A stretch of 64,000 bases of DNA from Zantedeschia hybrid cultivar (GCA_030544215.1 JARZZO010000003.1:47102045-47166044); one strand, 5' to 3'; counted from the stretch's first letter, positions 10,574-23,776 are shown. Program-made: numbers and translations. Notes: generated from the letters alone by a model not told the origin.

Positions 10574-13500
10574 ATGTCGTCGAATAACCCACTCTGTGGC
10601 ATACTTGATGTCAAACGTTTGACTAGCCTGAACTACTCAGATTGGTTCTGAAACCTGAAAAATCTCTTCAGATCTGAGCGCATTGACTTTGTCCTTGGAG
10701 CTAATCATCATGCTGAACCGGCATTGGATGCCCTTGACGCGAAGATGATAGCTAACGATAAAAGATCAAAGGACAAAGACAAAAGAGTAGTAAAGCGTCA
10801 TTGCTTCTACTGTAAGCATAATGATCACTGGAAGAGGAACTGCAAGGAGTTCCTTAACGATAAAGCACATAAAAAGGTGAAGTTGTCTAAAGCTTCAGAT
10901 ATCTATATGATAGATATCAACTTATCAGTAAGGGATTCCACATATTGGGTATTAGATACCGGATGTACTTCTCATATCTGCCATGATGTGCAGATGCTGA
11001 CAATTAAGCGTAAGCTGAGAAAAGACAAGGTAGAATTGAGGCTAGGAAACGGCGCAAAAGTTGCAGCGATTGCTGTAGGGACAGCAAACCTCAGAATTCC
11101 ATCAGGAGACATCTTATCATTGGAAGATTGTTATTATGTTCCTAGTATAATAAAGAACATCATATCAGTATCTTGTTTGGACAAGATGGGATATAGGTTG
11201 TCTATTGAGAATAGAAGTTGTTCGATTTATTATGATAATAAATCAATAGCTTCAACATCTTTAGTCAACGGTCTATATCTGTTAGATGTTTCTTATTACA
11301 ATCTTCACATTGATAATGCTCTTAAAAAGAGCAAGAATGGTGTGAACCAAGCCTACATGTGGCATAATAGACTTGGACATATTGGTGAAAGTAGGTTGCA
11401 AAGGTTGTACAAGCATGGTTATTTAAATGTATTCGATTATGAATCGTTTGCAACATGTGAATCCTGCCTTATGAAAGATGGCAAAATCTCCATTCACTAG
11501 ACATGGAGAACGTACCAAGGACATTATGAAACTAATACATTCAGATGTATGCGGTCCAATGTCCACCCAAGCCAAAGGTGGCTTTTCATACTTCATCACG
11601 TTCACCGATGACTTCTCAAAATTCGGCTATGTGTACTTAATGAAGTACAAGTCGGAAGCATTTGAGAAGTTTAAGGAGTTCTAAAATGAGGTAGAGAAGC
11701 AATTAGGAAAAAGTATCAAAGCTCTTCGATATGATCGAGGAGGAGAATACTTAAGTACTAATTTCACACAATTCTTAAAGGATAATGGTATCCTTTCTCA
11801 GCTGACCCTCCATATACACCACAAATGAATGGTGTATCAAAAAGGAGGAATCGCACCTTGATGGATATGGTGCGATCCATGATGAGCTTTTCAGGATTAC
11901 TAGTGTCCCTCTGGGGATATGCTCTAGAGTCAGCAGCATACCTACTAAACAGAGTACCCAGCAAGTTTGTGGCCTCTATTCCATATGAGATATGAAAAGG
12001 CAGGAAACCAGAATTTAAACATGTTAAAGTATGGGGTTGTCCTGCTCATGTAAAGAGGCATGATCCTGACAAGCTGGAATCACGAACTGATAAATGCAGG
12101 TTTGTGGGATATCCAAAGGAAACCTTTGGATACTATTTTTTACCACACTGATGAACAAAAAGTGTTTGTCGCCAGGAAAGCTGTCTTCTTGGAAGAAGAA
12201 TACCTTCTCCAGGAGGACAGTGGGAGTAAAATAGTACTAGAAGAGGTTCCAGATCCCCAAACAGTTGCATTATCATCAGATGAGATATCAGTTCCTGAAT
12301 CTGTTCAGGTACACACAGATGAGCCTCGTAGATCTGATAGATTACCTAGACTACCCGAAGGATATGTGGGACATATCGTTGAAGGTGAGTCTAAGGTTGA
12401 ATATAATGAGGATAATGATCCTAAAACCTACCAGGAGGTCATAGAAAGCCCAGAAACCGAAAAATGGCGAGAAGCCATGAACTCAGAAATCCAGTCCATG
12501 TACACCAACCAAGTTTGGAACTTGGAGGACTTGCCCGAGGGTATTGTACCCATCGGATGCAAGTGGATCTTTGAGAGGAAGATCGGTGCTGTTGGACGTA
12601 TCGATACTTATAAGGCAAAGTTGGTGGCAAAGGGATATTGTCAAAGGCAAGGAATTATATATGACGAGACTTTCTCACCAATTGCCATGATAAAGTCGAT
12701 CAGAGTTCTACTCGCCATTACTGCACATTTTGATTATGAAATCTGGCAGATGGACGTGAAGACTGCCTTCCTCAACGGTAACCTTGAGGAAGAGGTGTAT
12801 ATGATACAACCGGAAGGCTTCACATCTAAGGAATCTCTAGATAAAGTGTGCAAGATTCAAAGGTCCATTTATGGACTGAACTGTCAAGTCTTATAACTTC
12901 ATTAAGAATGAAGATGAGCCTTGTGTGTACAAGAAGACCAGTGGGAGCGCAGTCACCTTCTTAGTTCTTTACGTAGATGACATCCTACTCATTGGGAATG
13001 ATGTAGGTATGATGTTGTCGGTAAAGATCTGGCTGACGAAAAACTTCTCCATGAAGAATTTGGGTGAAGCATCCTACGTATTGGGAATACGGATCTAAAA
13101 AGATAGATCAAAGAGGAAGCTTGGATTGATCTAATCGTTGTACATGGATACCATAGTCAAAGAGTTTGGCATGGAAAATTCCAAGAGAGGTCTCACACCG
13201 ATGACACATGGAATTATTCTCTCAAAGAAGCAGTCTACTAAAACTCCTGATGAGAGGGCACTCATGTATAGAGTACCCTATGCCTCTGCCATAGGATCCA
13301 TCATGTATGCCATGCTATGTACAAAGCCTGATGTAGCATTTGCTCTAAATGTTATGAGCATATTTCAGGCTGATCCAGGCAAAGAGTACTGGAAGGCAGT
13401 GAAATGTATCCTTAAGTACTTGAGAAGAATTAAGGATATGTTTCTTGTCTATGGAGGAGGTGACTTGAAACTGCGAGGCTTTACTGACTCAAGTTTCCAC

Positions 13501-13950
13501 TCATATCCAGATAAAAACAACTCTACAACTAGATTTGTGTTTACATTGAACGGAGGAGCAGTGTGCTGGTAGAGTTCCAAGCAAGCAACCACTGCAGATT
13601 CAACGACTGAAGCTGAGCACATCGCTGCAGCTGAAGCTTTCAAGGATGTAGTGTGGTTGAAGAAGTTCATCACCGACCTTGACATAGTTCCCTTTGATCA
13701 TGTTCCGCTGTTATGCGACAACAATGGGACCATTGCACAAGTGAAAGAGCCGCGGTCTCATCAGTAATCGAAAGATATTCTGAGGCGCTTTCATCTTATC
13801 AGGGAGATCATATCTAGAGGAGATGTAGTGGTGGAAAGAGTTCCATCTGTCGACAATGTAGCAGATCCACTTACAAAGCCATTGGCTCAAATTGTGTTTG
13901 AGCGTCACCTAGAGTCTATAGGCTTACTGTATAAAGGTGATTGGCTTTAG
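10574..13950 (+). pseudogene. CopA gag-pol pseudogene
   Basis: Starts at ATG 10574 (MSSNNPL...) right after the leader and ends GDWL-stop at 13950. In order: a shortened gag of about 76 residues before the CCHC knuckle (CFYCKHNDHWKRNC, 10802-10843); protease with intact LDTG (near 10955); pre-integrase MWHNRLGH; integrase with DVCGPM and YDRGGEY but the catalytic Glu replaced by Lys (GVSKRRN); RT from 12475 with YVDD near 12973; and RNase H (SSKQATTADSTTEAEH). Defects include TGA at about 10648, a 2-bp loss near 11470, TAA at 11682, a frameshift after the RT fingers near 12885, and a stop at 13570. The reading frame of this family would give one polyprotein. Confidence 0.9.
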
Positions 13951-13953
13951 TCC

Positions 13954-13964
13954 AAGTGGGAGAT
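13954..13964 (+). other. Polypurine tract of CopA
   Basis: AAGTGGGAGAT immediately precedes the 3' LTR start TGTTAG at 13965. It is identical in CopB (minus strand, 18971-18981). Confidence 0.85.
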
Positions 13965-15499
13965 TGTTAGTCTTAGGTGGCCTACAAGCCAATCTAACTA
14001 TGTAAATCTCGTTCATTTATTAATATAATGGCATAATATTCATTGTGTGTAAATCGTATTAATTATCGTCTCATAATGAAGTCCGTGAATATGTGCATAG
14101 TGATCAGATTATGATGAGATCATACTAATGAGACTGATCACTTAAACACACATATTCTTAATCGTTCCTAGTCGGAGGATATCCGAGAAGGACATGGGAT
14201 ATCCGATTAGACTAGTACAGATTACTCTTGCTCATACGATGAGGGTGACTGATCTCATAAGTCACTTGTGTGGAGACATTAAGGAGAATCTGTAGGTGCT
14301 CATTGGAGAATGAGTTCACTGAATTGATCCGACTGAATCACTGGATGGTACTATACCTCACTGTCAACCAGCTTGATTCTATTGTCGTAGTTGCGTGAAT
14401 GGTCCTCAGACCTGAGACACCAAGGACACCTTGTCGATGGACTTCTGTGCTTTGACCTTGGTTTATGAATCTCTAACCACGGGATTCTAAACAGCCAAGG
14501 ATTGGGTACAGTGGAATACCGTCGAAGGGAATTGTGTGTCAATAAGGAATCATTCGCTCTCGGTACTTAGAGAGAGAATGCTCTAAGAATGATGCGCGGA
14601 AGTCCCTGGCCAAGGCGGACAATAATATCGGGAAAGGAGTTTTTCGATATTCATCAGCGACATCCAATTCAAGTGAGTCGACCGGTTAGGGTTTGACAGC
14701 ACGCCATACCCTTAGTTGACTAGAGAGCATTGTACGAATGAAGGATTATATCCACGCGATAACTGTCGGCGGAAAGGTTCCAAGAGTGGGTTGCTTAACC
14801 CCGATACCTTCCGAGTTCACGCGGTGTTGCTTGGCACCCAACGTGATCGCCCGGTCGAATTCGATGTGCGACATCAATTCAACTGATTAATTAATTAATA
14901 AAGAGTTATTAATTAATTAATAAAGCCAGTAAGGAGTTACTGGGCTTATTGGGCTATTAACCGGACTAGTAATTGGGCCTAGAGGGTCACACGCAAATGA
15001 TTCTCAAGGCGATGGATAAATAGGTGGGTTTTATATAAACTAGGGGGTTTTATGAAAAATCACGCAATTAGTATAAAATGTAGCGAACGGGCTGAGCAGG
15101 CCAAGCTGCTGCTAACCCTAGCCGCCCCTCCTCTGTTTCTCTCTCTCTCTGGCGCCCCAGGCCAGATCCGGATCCTCGGATCTACTCCGCCACTTCTCGG
15201 ACTCCCGTTCGACGGGATTTCGTCCGCGCGTTGCGGCGAACGACGGAAGTTTTCGTGGCTACAAAGAATGAGGAGCGTGAGGATATCCGTCGCGAGGAGG
15301 ATCGTGTGGACTCCACTAGAGATCGGGCGCTTGCGGTGTCGCACCGACGGAACCGAACAGTTGCGGATTCGAATCTGCACACGGTAAGACTTCGATTATC
15401 CGATAATCGATTTTTGATATTCGAAACGGGAACGGATCGCTATTTTAATATTTTATTTTCCACTACGTGAGCGATCCGGAGAAACACGAGAACCCAACA
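13965..15499 (+). repeat. CopA 3' LTR (1535 bp)
   Basis: Complete LTR, TGTTAGTC to GAACCCAACA, with TATA at 15032-15039. It carries a set of variants (ctctaaccacg, aacagccaagg, ataccgtcg, ccaaggcggac) that it shares with the 3' LTR of CopB and not with its own 5' LTR. Confidence 0.92.
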
Positions 15500-15504
15500 A
15501 GTTC

Positions 15505-17440
15505 CTCATCCGGAAACTCCGATCGAACCGAATCAAATAAAGGTAAAGAGTGATGAACAAGGTGTTCCGCTATGGCATAGCCTTTCATTGCTTTTTGCTG
15601 AATGTAGATGATATCAAACTGAAACAAAAAGCTCTGCCAACGTGCTATTCGATCTGTAAGGACAGATTTCTCAAGGTGGAATTTGATAGGATTCATCCTA
15701 GCAATGATATGGACTTCATGGGCCAGGAAATATTGTTTCAGCTTCTGAACTACCCATACCAGTGCAGCACATGTTTTCTCCATCGCCGTATACCTCTGTT
15801 CAGCGGGGTTGAGAAGTTTAGAGAGATAATAGGTTGCCCACTCCTTTCCTTCTTCATCTTCTTATGCTAGGACAGCCCCCACCGCGTCATCCAGAACAGA
15901 AATGTAAAGAACTAAATGCTTGCTTGAAGACGGTGGTCTCAAAACAGGAGGACTTGCAAAATACTTCTTTAATCCATCAAACGCCTCCTGACACTTATCG
16001 TCTCAATCGAATTTGACTCCTGGCTTAGTAAGCTCGTAGAACGGTTTACACCTTTGTGAGTGCTATGAGACAAAACGGCGAATAAACTACAACCTCCCGA
16101 TCAATCCTCACAGTTCTTTCAAGTTCTTGGGAGGTGGCAATTCAATGATAGCTTTAGCCTTGTTGAGATCGATCTCAATGCCCCGCTTACTGACTATGAA
16201 TCCTAACAACTTCCTTGATGATACACCAAATACACAATTCTTTGGGTTCATCTTTAATTAATATTCCCTCGATCTTTCCAAAACTTTTGCCAGAATTTCA
16301 GCATGCTCAGCTCTAGTCTTAGACTTCACCAGTAAATCATCCACATACACTTCCAAATTTATATGCATCATATCATGGAATATAGCCAACATAGTCCTTT
16401 GATAGGTGGCTCCAGCGTTCCTCAACCCAAATGGCATGACAACATAACAGTATGTCCTCCATGGCGTAGTGAATGATGCCTTCTCTTGATCGTCCTCTTC
16501 TAATCTAATCTGATTATATCCTGAAAAGTCATCCATGAATGACAGAGTCTCAAATCCAGTTGTGTTATCAATCAGCACATCTATATGAGGCAGCGGGAAA
16601 TCATCTTTAGGACACGCCCGATTCAAATCTTGAAAGTCAATGCAAATCTTAACCTTCCCATCCTTTTTTATGACCGGGACTATGTTAGCCACCCATTGTG
16701 GATAGAGGGTAACTCTAATAAATTTGGCTTTATGCAGTTTATCGACATCTTCCTTCATCTTTAAAGCCATTTATGGGTGGAATCGCCTTAATTTCTGTTT
16801 AACCGGGCTAGCTCCATCTTTCAATGTTAATCGATGCTCCACTAGAGAAGAATCTAACCCCGGCATATCTTCATAGCTACAAGTGAAAGTGTCCTTGTAA
16901 TCTCTAAGAACTCGAACCAATGCCGCTTCATCCAATTTTGAAAGACTTTGACTAATGTGGACAATCCTAGATTCTTCTTCGATTCCTAGATTGATTTCTT
17001 TTGTTGGCTCTTCTACAGCAGCCGAGGGTTCATCAAATCTTTTCACTCCGCTTGCATATGCCTCAGATGCGTCTTCATACTCTTCTTCTTCTTCAGTGAC
17101 GGGATCCTTTTTATGCACCAATTCATACACTCCATACCCATCACCAACCAACTCATCTACCTCAAGCTCTTCTGACAACTAGATTGGATTCTCTAATAAC
17201 TGAGAGATTTGATGGAACAGAAAGCACTTAGAAGCTAACTCCTAGATATACCTATTGAGAATTCTTCTACCCTTAGATTTCCTAAACTTCCTAACCTTAC
17301 TAACTTCATTAGACTGACATCCACTAGACTCACTATCCTGACCTAGGGAGGACGAAGAAGGATGAAAATCATTGGATATATGAGGAAATACAGGGGAATC
17401 CTCCCGAGAGGAGGGACATAGTAGATCTAGAAGAGAATCA
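15505..17440 (-). pseudogene. TatB fragment 2: RT and first RNase H remnant
   Basis: Minus-strand Tat pol between CopA and CopB. Upstream part 16771-17178: acidic linker and pre-RT region (DEPSAAVEEPTKEINLG, YEDMPGLDSSLVEHRLTL). RT fingers and palm at 16258-16770 include KDGKVKICIDFQDLNRACPK, the MPFGLRNAGATYQR motif and intact YVDDLLVKS. The retroviral-type RNase H part (EKTCAALVWVVQKLKQYFLAHEV) lies at about 15505-15783. The frame is broken at several points, including a codon change at 16770 and stops near 17260. It continues TatB fragment 1 across CopA. Confidence 0.88.
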
Positions 17441-18970
17441 TGTTGTGTTCTCGGGGTTCTCCGGATCGCTCACGCAGCAGAAAATAAAATAAAAATAGTG
17501 ATCTGTTTTTCCCGTTTTTCGAATAAATAAAATCCAGATAATCGAATTATCAGAACTTACCGTGTGCGGATTCAAATCCGCAACTGTTCGGTTCCGTCAG
17601 TGCGACACCGCAAGCCGCGAAAGCGCCCGGCCTCTAGCGGAGTCCACGCAATCCTCCTCGCATCGGAAATCCTGGCGCTCCTCGTTCTTCGCAGCCCACG
17701 AAACCTCCACCGATCGCCGCAACGATCATTGCAACGCGCGGACGATTTCCCGTCGAACGGGAGTCAGAGAAGCGACAGAGCAGATCCGGATCTGTTTGGG
17801 ACGCCAAAGAGAGAGAGAAACAGAGGAGGGGCGGCTAGGGTTAGCAGCAGCTTGGCCTGCTCAGTCTGTTCTCTATGTTTTGTACTAACCGCGCGGTTTT
17901 TCCTAAAAACCTCCGGTTTATATAAAACCCACTTATTTATCCATCGCCTTGAGAATCATTTACGTGTGACTCTCTAGGCCCAATTACCAGTCCAGTTAAT
18001 AGCCCAATAAGCCCAGTGACTCCTCACTGGCTTTATTAATCAATTAATAACTCTTTATTAATTAATTAATTGCGGCCGGGCCTCCGATCACGTTTGGTGC
18101 CAAGCAACATCGCGTGAACCTGGAAGGTATCGGGGTTAAGTAACCCACTCTTAGAACCTTTCCGCTGACAGTTACCGCGTGGATATAATATTTCATTCAT
18201 ACAATGCTCTCAAGTCAACTCAGGGTATCGCGTGCTGTCAAATCCTAACCAGTCGACTCACTTGGATTGGATGTCGCTGATGAATATCGGAAAATCCTTT
18301 TCCCGATATTATCGTCCGCCTTGGCCAGGGACTTCCGCGCATCCTTCTTAGAGCATTCTCTCTCTAAGTACCGAGAGCGAATGATTCCTTATTGACACAC
18401 AATTCCCTTCGACGGTATTCCACTGTACCCAATCCTTGGCTGTTTAGAATCCCGTGGTTAGAGATTCATAAACCAAGGTCAAAGCACATAAGTCCATCGA
18501 CAAGGTGTCCTTGGTGTCTCAGGTCTGAGGACCATTCACGGAACTACGACAATAGAATCAAGCTGGTTGACAGTGAGGTACAGTACCATCCAGCGATTCA
18601 GCCGGATCAGTTCAGTGAACTCATTCTCCAATGAGCACCTACAGATTTTCCTTAATGTCTCCACACAAGTGACTTATGAGATCAGTCACCCTCATCCTAT
18701 GAGCAAGAGTAATATGTACTAGTCTAATCGGATATCCCATGTTCTTCTCGGATATCCTCCGACTAGGAACGATTAAGAATATGTGTGTTTAAGTGATCAG
18801 TCTCATTAGTATGATCTCATCATAATCTGATCACTATAGCACATATTCACGGACTTCATTATGAGACGATAATTAATACGATTTACACATAATGAATATT
18901 ATGCCATTATATTAATAAATGAACGAGATTTGCATAGTTAGATTGGCTTGTAGGCCACCTAAGTCTAACA
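17441..18970 (-). repeat. CopB 3' LTR (1530 bp)
   Basis: Read on the minus strand from TGTTAGACTTAGG at 18970 to ACACAACA at 17441, with TATATAAA at 17925-17918. With the CopA 3' LTR (13965-15499) and the adjoining pol ends it forms an inverted repeat of about 2.2-kb arms around a 1.94-kb TatB spacer. Confidence 0.9.
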
Positions 18971-18984
18971 ATCTCCCACTTGGA

Positions 18985-19618
18985 CTAAAGCCAATCACCT
19001 TTATACAGTAAGCCTATAGACTCTAGGTGACGCTCAAACACAATTTGAGCCAACGGCTTTGTAAGTGGATCTGCTACATTGTCGACAGATGGAACTCTTT
19101 CCACCACTACATCTCCTCTAGATATGATCTCCCTGATAAGATGAAAGCGCCTCAGAATATCCTTCGATTTCTGATGAGACCGCGGCTCTTTCACTTGTGC
19201 AATGGTCCCATTGTTGTCGCACAACAGCGGAACATGATCAAAGGGAACTATGTCAAGGTCGGTGATGAACTTCTTCAACCACACTACATCCTTCAAAGCT
19301 TCAGCTGCAGCGATGTGCTCAGCTTCAGTCGTCGAATCTGCAATGGTTGCTTGCTTAGAACTCTTCCAGCACACTGCTCCTCCGTTCAATGTAAACACAA
19401 ATCTAGTTGTAGAGTTGCTTTTATCTGGATCTGACTGGAAACTCGAGTCAGTAAAGCCTCGCAGTTTCAAGTCACCTCTTCCATAGACAAGAAACATATC
19501 CTTAATTCTTCTCAAGTACATAAGGATACATTTCACTGCCTTCCAGTACTCTTTCCCTAGATCAGCCTGAAATCTGCTCATAACATTTAGATCAAATGCT
19601 ACATCAGGCTTTGTACAT
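18985..19618 (-). pseudogene. CopB RT C-terminal part and RNase H
   Basis: An open minus-strand frame reads MLCTKPDVAFDLNVM through SSKQATIADSTTEAEHIAAAEA to LLYKGDWL-stop, followed by the polypurine tract at 18971-18981. This is the copia RNase H, which degrades the RNA of the RNA:DNA hybrid. The domain is unbroken and more intact than in CopA (no stop after GGAVCW). It has lost its RT core upstream: the copia frame begins at the junction near 19619, where LTR sequence is joined through the shared bases ATGCT. Confidence 0.88.
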
Positions 19619-20194
19619 AGCATTCTCTCTCTAAGTACCAAGAGCGAATGATTCCTTATTGACACACAATTCCCTTCGACGGTATTCCGCTATACCCAAT
19701 CCAAAGCACAAAAGTCCGCCGACAAGGTGTCCTTGGTGTCTCAAGTCTGAGGACCATCCACGCAACTGCGACAATAAAATCAAGCTGGTTGACAGTGAGG
19801 TACAATACCATCCAGCGATTCAGTCAGATCAGTTCAGTGAACTCATTCTCCAATGAGCACCTACAGATTCGCCTTAGTGTCTCCACACAAGTGACTTATG
19901 AGATTAGTCACCCTCATCATATGAGCAGGAGTAATCTGTACTAGTCTAACCGGATATCCGATGTCTTTCTCAGATATCCTCCGACTATGAACGATTAAGA
20001 ATATGTGTGTTTAAGTGATTAGTCTCATTAGTATGATCTCATCATAATCTGATCACTATCGCACATATTCACGGACTTCATTATGAGACGATAATTAATG
20101 CGATTTACACATAATAAATATTATGCCATTATATATTAATCAATGAACGAGATTTACATAGTCAGATTGGCTTGTAGGCCACCTAAGATTAACA
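19619..20194 (-). repeat. Internal LTR fragment (576 bp) inside CopB pol
   Basis: The 5' portion of a copia LTR in the same orientation as CopB, from the LTR start at 20194 to about the GAGAGAATGCT site. An internal ~50-bp gap follows cccaatcc. Variants (gagcaggagtaatctg, tccgactatgaac) match the CopB 5' LTR rather than its 3' LTR. No 5-bp duplication flanks it, so it is not a normal insertion. Confidence 0.8.
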
Positions 20195-20253
20195 ATCTCC
20201 CACTTGGACTAACAATCTCCCACTTGGACTGACAGTCTCAAATCCAGTTGTGT
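20195..20253 (-). other. Duplicated polypurine tract plus a short Tat-derived filler
   Basis: Two direct copies of the tract (20195-20210 and 20215-20230, separated by aaca) are followed by gacagtctcaaatccag and ttgtgt (20231-20253). That segment matches TatB RT at about 16545-16570 (gacagagtctcaaatccag) apart from a 2-bp gap, and then copia pol resumes. It looks like a repair or template-switch scar. Confidence 0.6.
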
Positions 20254-20853
20254 ACAAGGACTGGATTTCTGAGTTCATGGCTTCTCGCCATTTTCCGGCT
20301 TCTGGGCCTTCTATGGCCTCCTAGTAGGTTTTAGGATCATCATCCTCATTATATTCTACCTTAGACTCACCTTCAGCGATATGTCCCACATATCGTTCGG
20401 GTAGTCTAGGTAATCTACCAGATCTACGAGGCTCATGTATGTGTACTTGAACATATTCAAGAATTGATATATTATGTGATGATAATGCAGCTGTTTGGGG
20501 ATCTGGAACCTCTTCCAGTACTATTTTACTCCCACTGTCCTCCTGGAGAAGGTATTCCTCTTCTAGGAAGACAGCTTTCCTGGCGACAAACACCTTTTGT
20601 TCACCAAGATGGTAAAAATAGTATCCAAAGGTTTCCTTTGGATATCCCACAAACCTGCATTTATCAGTTCATGATTCCAGCTTGTCTAGATCATGCCTCT
20701 TTATATGAGCAGGACTACCCCAGACTTTAACATGTTTAAATTCTGATTTCCTGCCTTTCTATATCTCATATGGAGTAGAGGCCACAGACTTGCTGAGTAC
20801 TCTGTTCAGTAGGTATGTTGCTGACTCTAGAGCATACCCCCAGATGGACACTG
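20248..20853 (-). pseudogene. CopB pol segment between integrase and RT
   Basis: Corresponds to CopA about 11900-12500. The frame 20321-20650 (KVFVARKAVFLEEEYLL, RRSGRLPRLPERYVG) is the integrase C-terminal region and the start of RT. It is cut on one side by the patch, losing the RT fingers-palm and YVDD, and on the other by the SL1 solo LTR within the integrase. Confidence 0.85.
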
Positions 20854-22441
20854 TGATAGAATTGGGTGGCCTCAAAGCCAATCATTGTACATTCTAGTTC
20901 AAATTATTAATAAAGGCAATCATTTCTTCATTTATAGTTCTCGCAAATTAACTATCATAATGAAGGTTCGTAGACAAATGTATGGGATATTGAATCATGA
21001 TGAGATCATGATAGTGAGATCAATATCCTCAGTCACTTGTCTTAAACAGTTCTCAATCATAGGATATTTGAGATGGACATTAAATATCCGATAAGATCGA
21101 CACAAGTTATGTCTGCTCATGTGATGAGGGTGAATGATCTCACATTCACTCGTGTGGTGACACTAAGACAAACATGTGGGTGCTCATTAGAGAATGAGTT
21201 CACTGAACAGACCCAAATAAGAATTCCTGGATGGTAATTATACCTATTAGTCAACCAGGGAATTCAATCGTTGCAGTAGCACAGTTGGTCCTTTGACCTG
21301 AGTCACCAATGATACCTTGTTTGTGGACCATTGTATCTTGATTTTCTGACTTGCGGACTTTAACCATTAAGTCCACGATAGTCGGTCTTTCAGATACAGT
21401 GGAAAGCTTGCGAAGGTAATTGAGTGAACAACAAGGGATCACTCACTCTTGGTATAAGACTGGAGAGAGAATGTCCTATGGATGTGTACACAGAGATCCC
21501 TAGCCATGGTCAAATGAAAGAGATGTCTTTCTAGATATTAACTGAGTACTGGAATCCATCTGGATAATGCGATAGAGGGTTTGACTATAAAACCATACCC
21601 TTGCGTTATGGGGACATTGCATGAGTGAAGGATTTTATCTGTGCAGTATCTGCAGACGGAAAGGTTCAATTGAAGGGAACAATATCCTTTATGTCTTCTG
21701 GGATCATGAGGTAGTGTTTGGTGCTATTCATGATCAGAAGGCCAAGTGAATTAATCATCAGATGATAATTCACTTGTTTATTAAATTAATCATTTAACAT
21801 ATGATGTTTAAATGTTAATTAATAAATATTAAACTCTAGAATCAGTTCTAAGTTTAATGGGCCTGAAATCGGACTGATATATGGGCCTAGAGGGTCACAC
21901 ACATAAGAGTTCTCGTCAGACGGTGAGAGACGTTAAATTTCATGCTTATCTGGGTTTTTATGAAAAGCCGCAGGATAAACATGAAGATCTAATGGAGATT
22001 TATCCAAGGCCAAACTCTTGGATAATTATGAGGATTAATCATTGTGCTTATCCTTATTTCTATATAAGGAGGCCAAGGGGGAGGGGTAAAAAGTTAGTTG
22101 GACGAATTTTACACCCCAGATTCTCTATCTCCTCTCTCTCTCTCCTTCTCTCTCTCTCTTGGAGTAGATCTGTCTCTCTCCGCGCATGGTGGATTTGAGA
22201 TCTGGTCGGAGCACTCAAGTCGAGGAGGAAATCGCATCTGCAGCGGGAGCTCATGTGGATACCTCTAGAGATCGTGCGCGCGCGCGATTACAGAGTCGGA
22301 ATCATCCACGGGAAATTCGAAACCCCGCAAAGGTGAAGAACCGTTCTTCCCGCGATTATTTTATTGTCCATTTTACGATCCCAGCAGCCGATACATAGGA
22401 ATCGTTTTTATTCTCCGCTGCGTTCTAGGCGATTCCTTACA
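20854..22441 (+). mobile_element. SL1: solo copia-like LTR (1588 bp)
   Basis: Opens TGATAGAATTGGGTGGCC and closes GATTCCTTACA, flanked by a perfect 5-bp duplication cactg (20849-20853, 22442-22446). Removing it restores CopB integrase sequence (gatggacactggcaatcc). The start resembles the CopA LTR start (ggtggcctacaagccaatc), so it comes from a related but distinct copia family, plus-oriented. No internal region is present, as expected after LTR-LTR recombination. Confidence 0.92.
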
Positions 22442-22446
22442 CACTG

Positions 22447-23776
22447 GCAATCCCGAAAAGCTCATCATGGATCGTACCATGTCCAACAAGGTGCGATTCC
22501 TCCTTTCTGATACACCATTCATCTATGGTGTATATGGAGGGGTTAGCTAAAAAAGGATACCATTATCCTTTAAGAATTGTGTGAAATTTGTACTCAAGTA
22601 TTCTCCTCCTCGATCTGATCGAAGAGCTTTAATACTCTTTCATAACTACTTCTCTACCTCATTCTTGAACTCCTTGAACTTCTCAAATGCTTCCGACTTG
22701 TACTTCATTAAGTACACATAGCCGAATTTTGAGAAGTCATCGGTGAACGTGATGAAGTATGAAAAGCCACATTTGGCTTGGGTGGACATTGGACCACATA
22801 CATCCAAATGTATTAGTTCCATAATGTCCTTGGCACGTTCTCCAAGTCCAGTAAATGGAAATTTTGCCATCTTTCCCATAAGGCAGGATTCACATGTCCC
22901 AAACGATTCATAATCGAATGTTGTTAAGTAACCATACTTGTGCGACTTTTGCAACTTGCTTTCACCAATATGACCAAGTCTACAATGCCACATGTAGGCT
23001 TGGTTTACACAATTCTTACTCTTCTTAAAAGTATTATCAATGTGAAGATTTTAATAAGAAACATCTAACAGATATAGACCGTTGACTAAAGATGTCGAAG
23101 CTATTGATTTATTACCATAATAAATCGAACAACTTCTGTTCTCAATAGACAACCTATATACCATCTTGTCCAAACAAGATCATGATATGATGTTCTTTAT
23201 TATGCTAAGAACATAATAACAATCTTCCAATGATAAGACGTCTCCCGATGGAACCATGAGGTTTGCTGTCCCTACATCAATCGCCGCAACTTTTGCGCCG
23301 TTTCCTAGCCTTAATTCCATCTCGCCTTTTCTCAGCTTACGCTTACTTGTCAGCATCTGCACATCATGACAAATATGAGAAGCACATCCGGTATCCAATA
23401 CCCAAAATGTGGAATCTCTAACTGACAAATTGATATCTATCATATAGATATCTGAAGCTTCAGACAGTTATACCTTTCCATGATCTTTATCGTTGAGGAA
23501 ATCCATGCAGTTTCTCTTCCAGTGACCCTGCTGCTTACAGTAAAAGCAGTCACCTTTTACTACTCATTTGTCTTTGTCCTTCGATCTTTTATCGTCAGCT
23601 ATCATCTTTACGTCAAGGGCATCTAATGCCGGTTCAGCAGAAGGATCAGCTCCAAGGACACAGGCAATGTGCTCAGATGTGAAGACACTCTTCAGGTTTC
23701 TGAGCTCATCCGAGTAGTTCAGGCTAGTCATAAGTTTGACATGAAGTATGCCACGGAGTAGGTTATTCGATGACAT
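22447..23776 (-). pseudogene. CopB gag-protease-integrase N-terminal part
   Basis: Minus strand from ATG 23776 (MSSNNLLRGIL). A shortened gag runs to the knuckle region (23500-23560, interrupted by a stop after DKDK). The protease at 23180-23443 has intact LDTGCASHIC. The pre-integrase and integrase catalytic N-half at 22646-22993 has MWHCRLGHIGESK, CESCLMGKMAKFPF and DVCGPMSTQ. The gag joins AEPALDALDVKMIADDK directly to the knuckle-proximal basic stretch, the same internal loss as in CopA and CopC. The frame stops at several sites. Confidence 0.88.

Larger units (their letters stand above)
6321..15499 (+). mobile_element. CopA: nearly complete Ty1/copia retrotransposon
   Basis: The two LTRs (6321-7756, 13965-15499) flank a 2.8-kb leader and a gag-pol pseudogene. 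A perfect 5-bp target duplication, agttc, lies at 6316-6320 and 15500-15504. Removing the element and one duplication restores TatB sequence that reads through as in TatD (gacatcagttcctcatccg). The first base of the 5' LTR has changed T to C. Domain order protease, integrase, RT, RNase H and the initiator-Met PBS identify Ty1/copia. I do not assign a sublineage. Confidence 0.93.

Noticed and set aside
20231..20253. Reading the short Tat-like segment as chance similarity
   Set aside because: About 20 matching bases with one 2-bp gap, at the exact junction of a rearrangement and with a donor in the same locus, is unlikely by chance. It is reported as a finding but needs a genome search.
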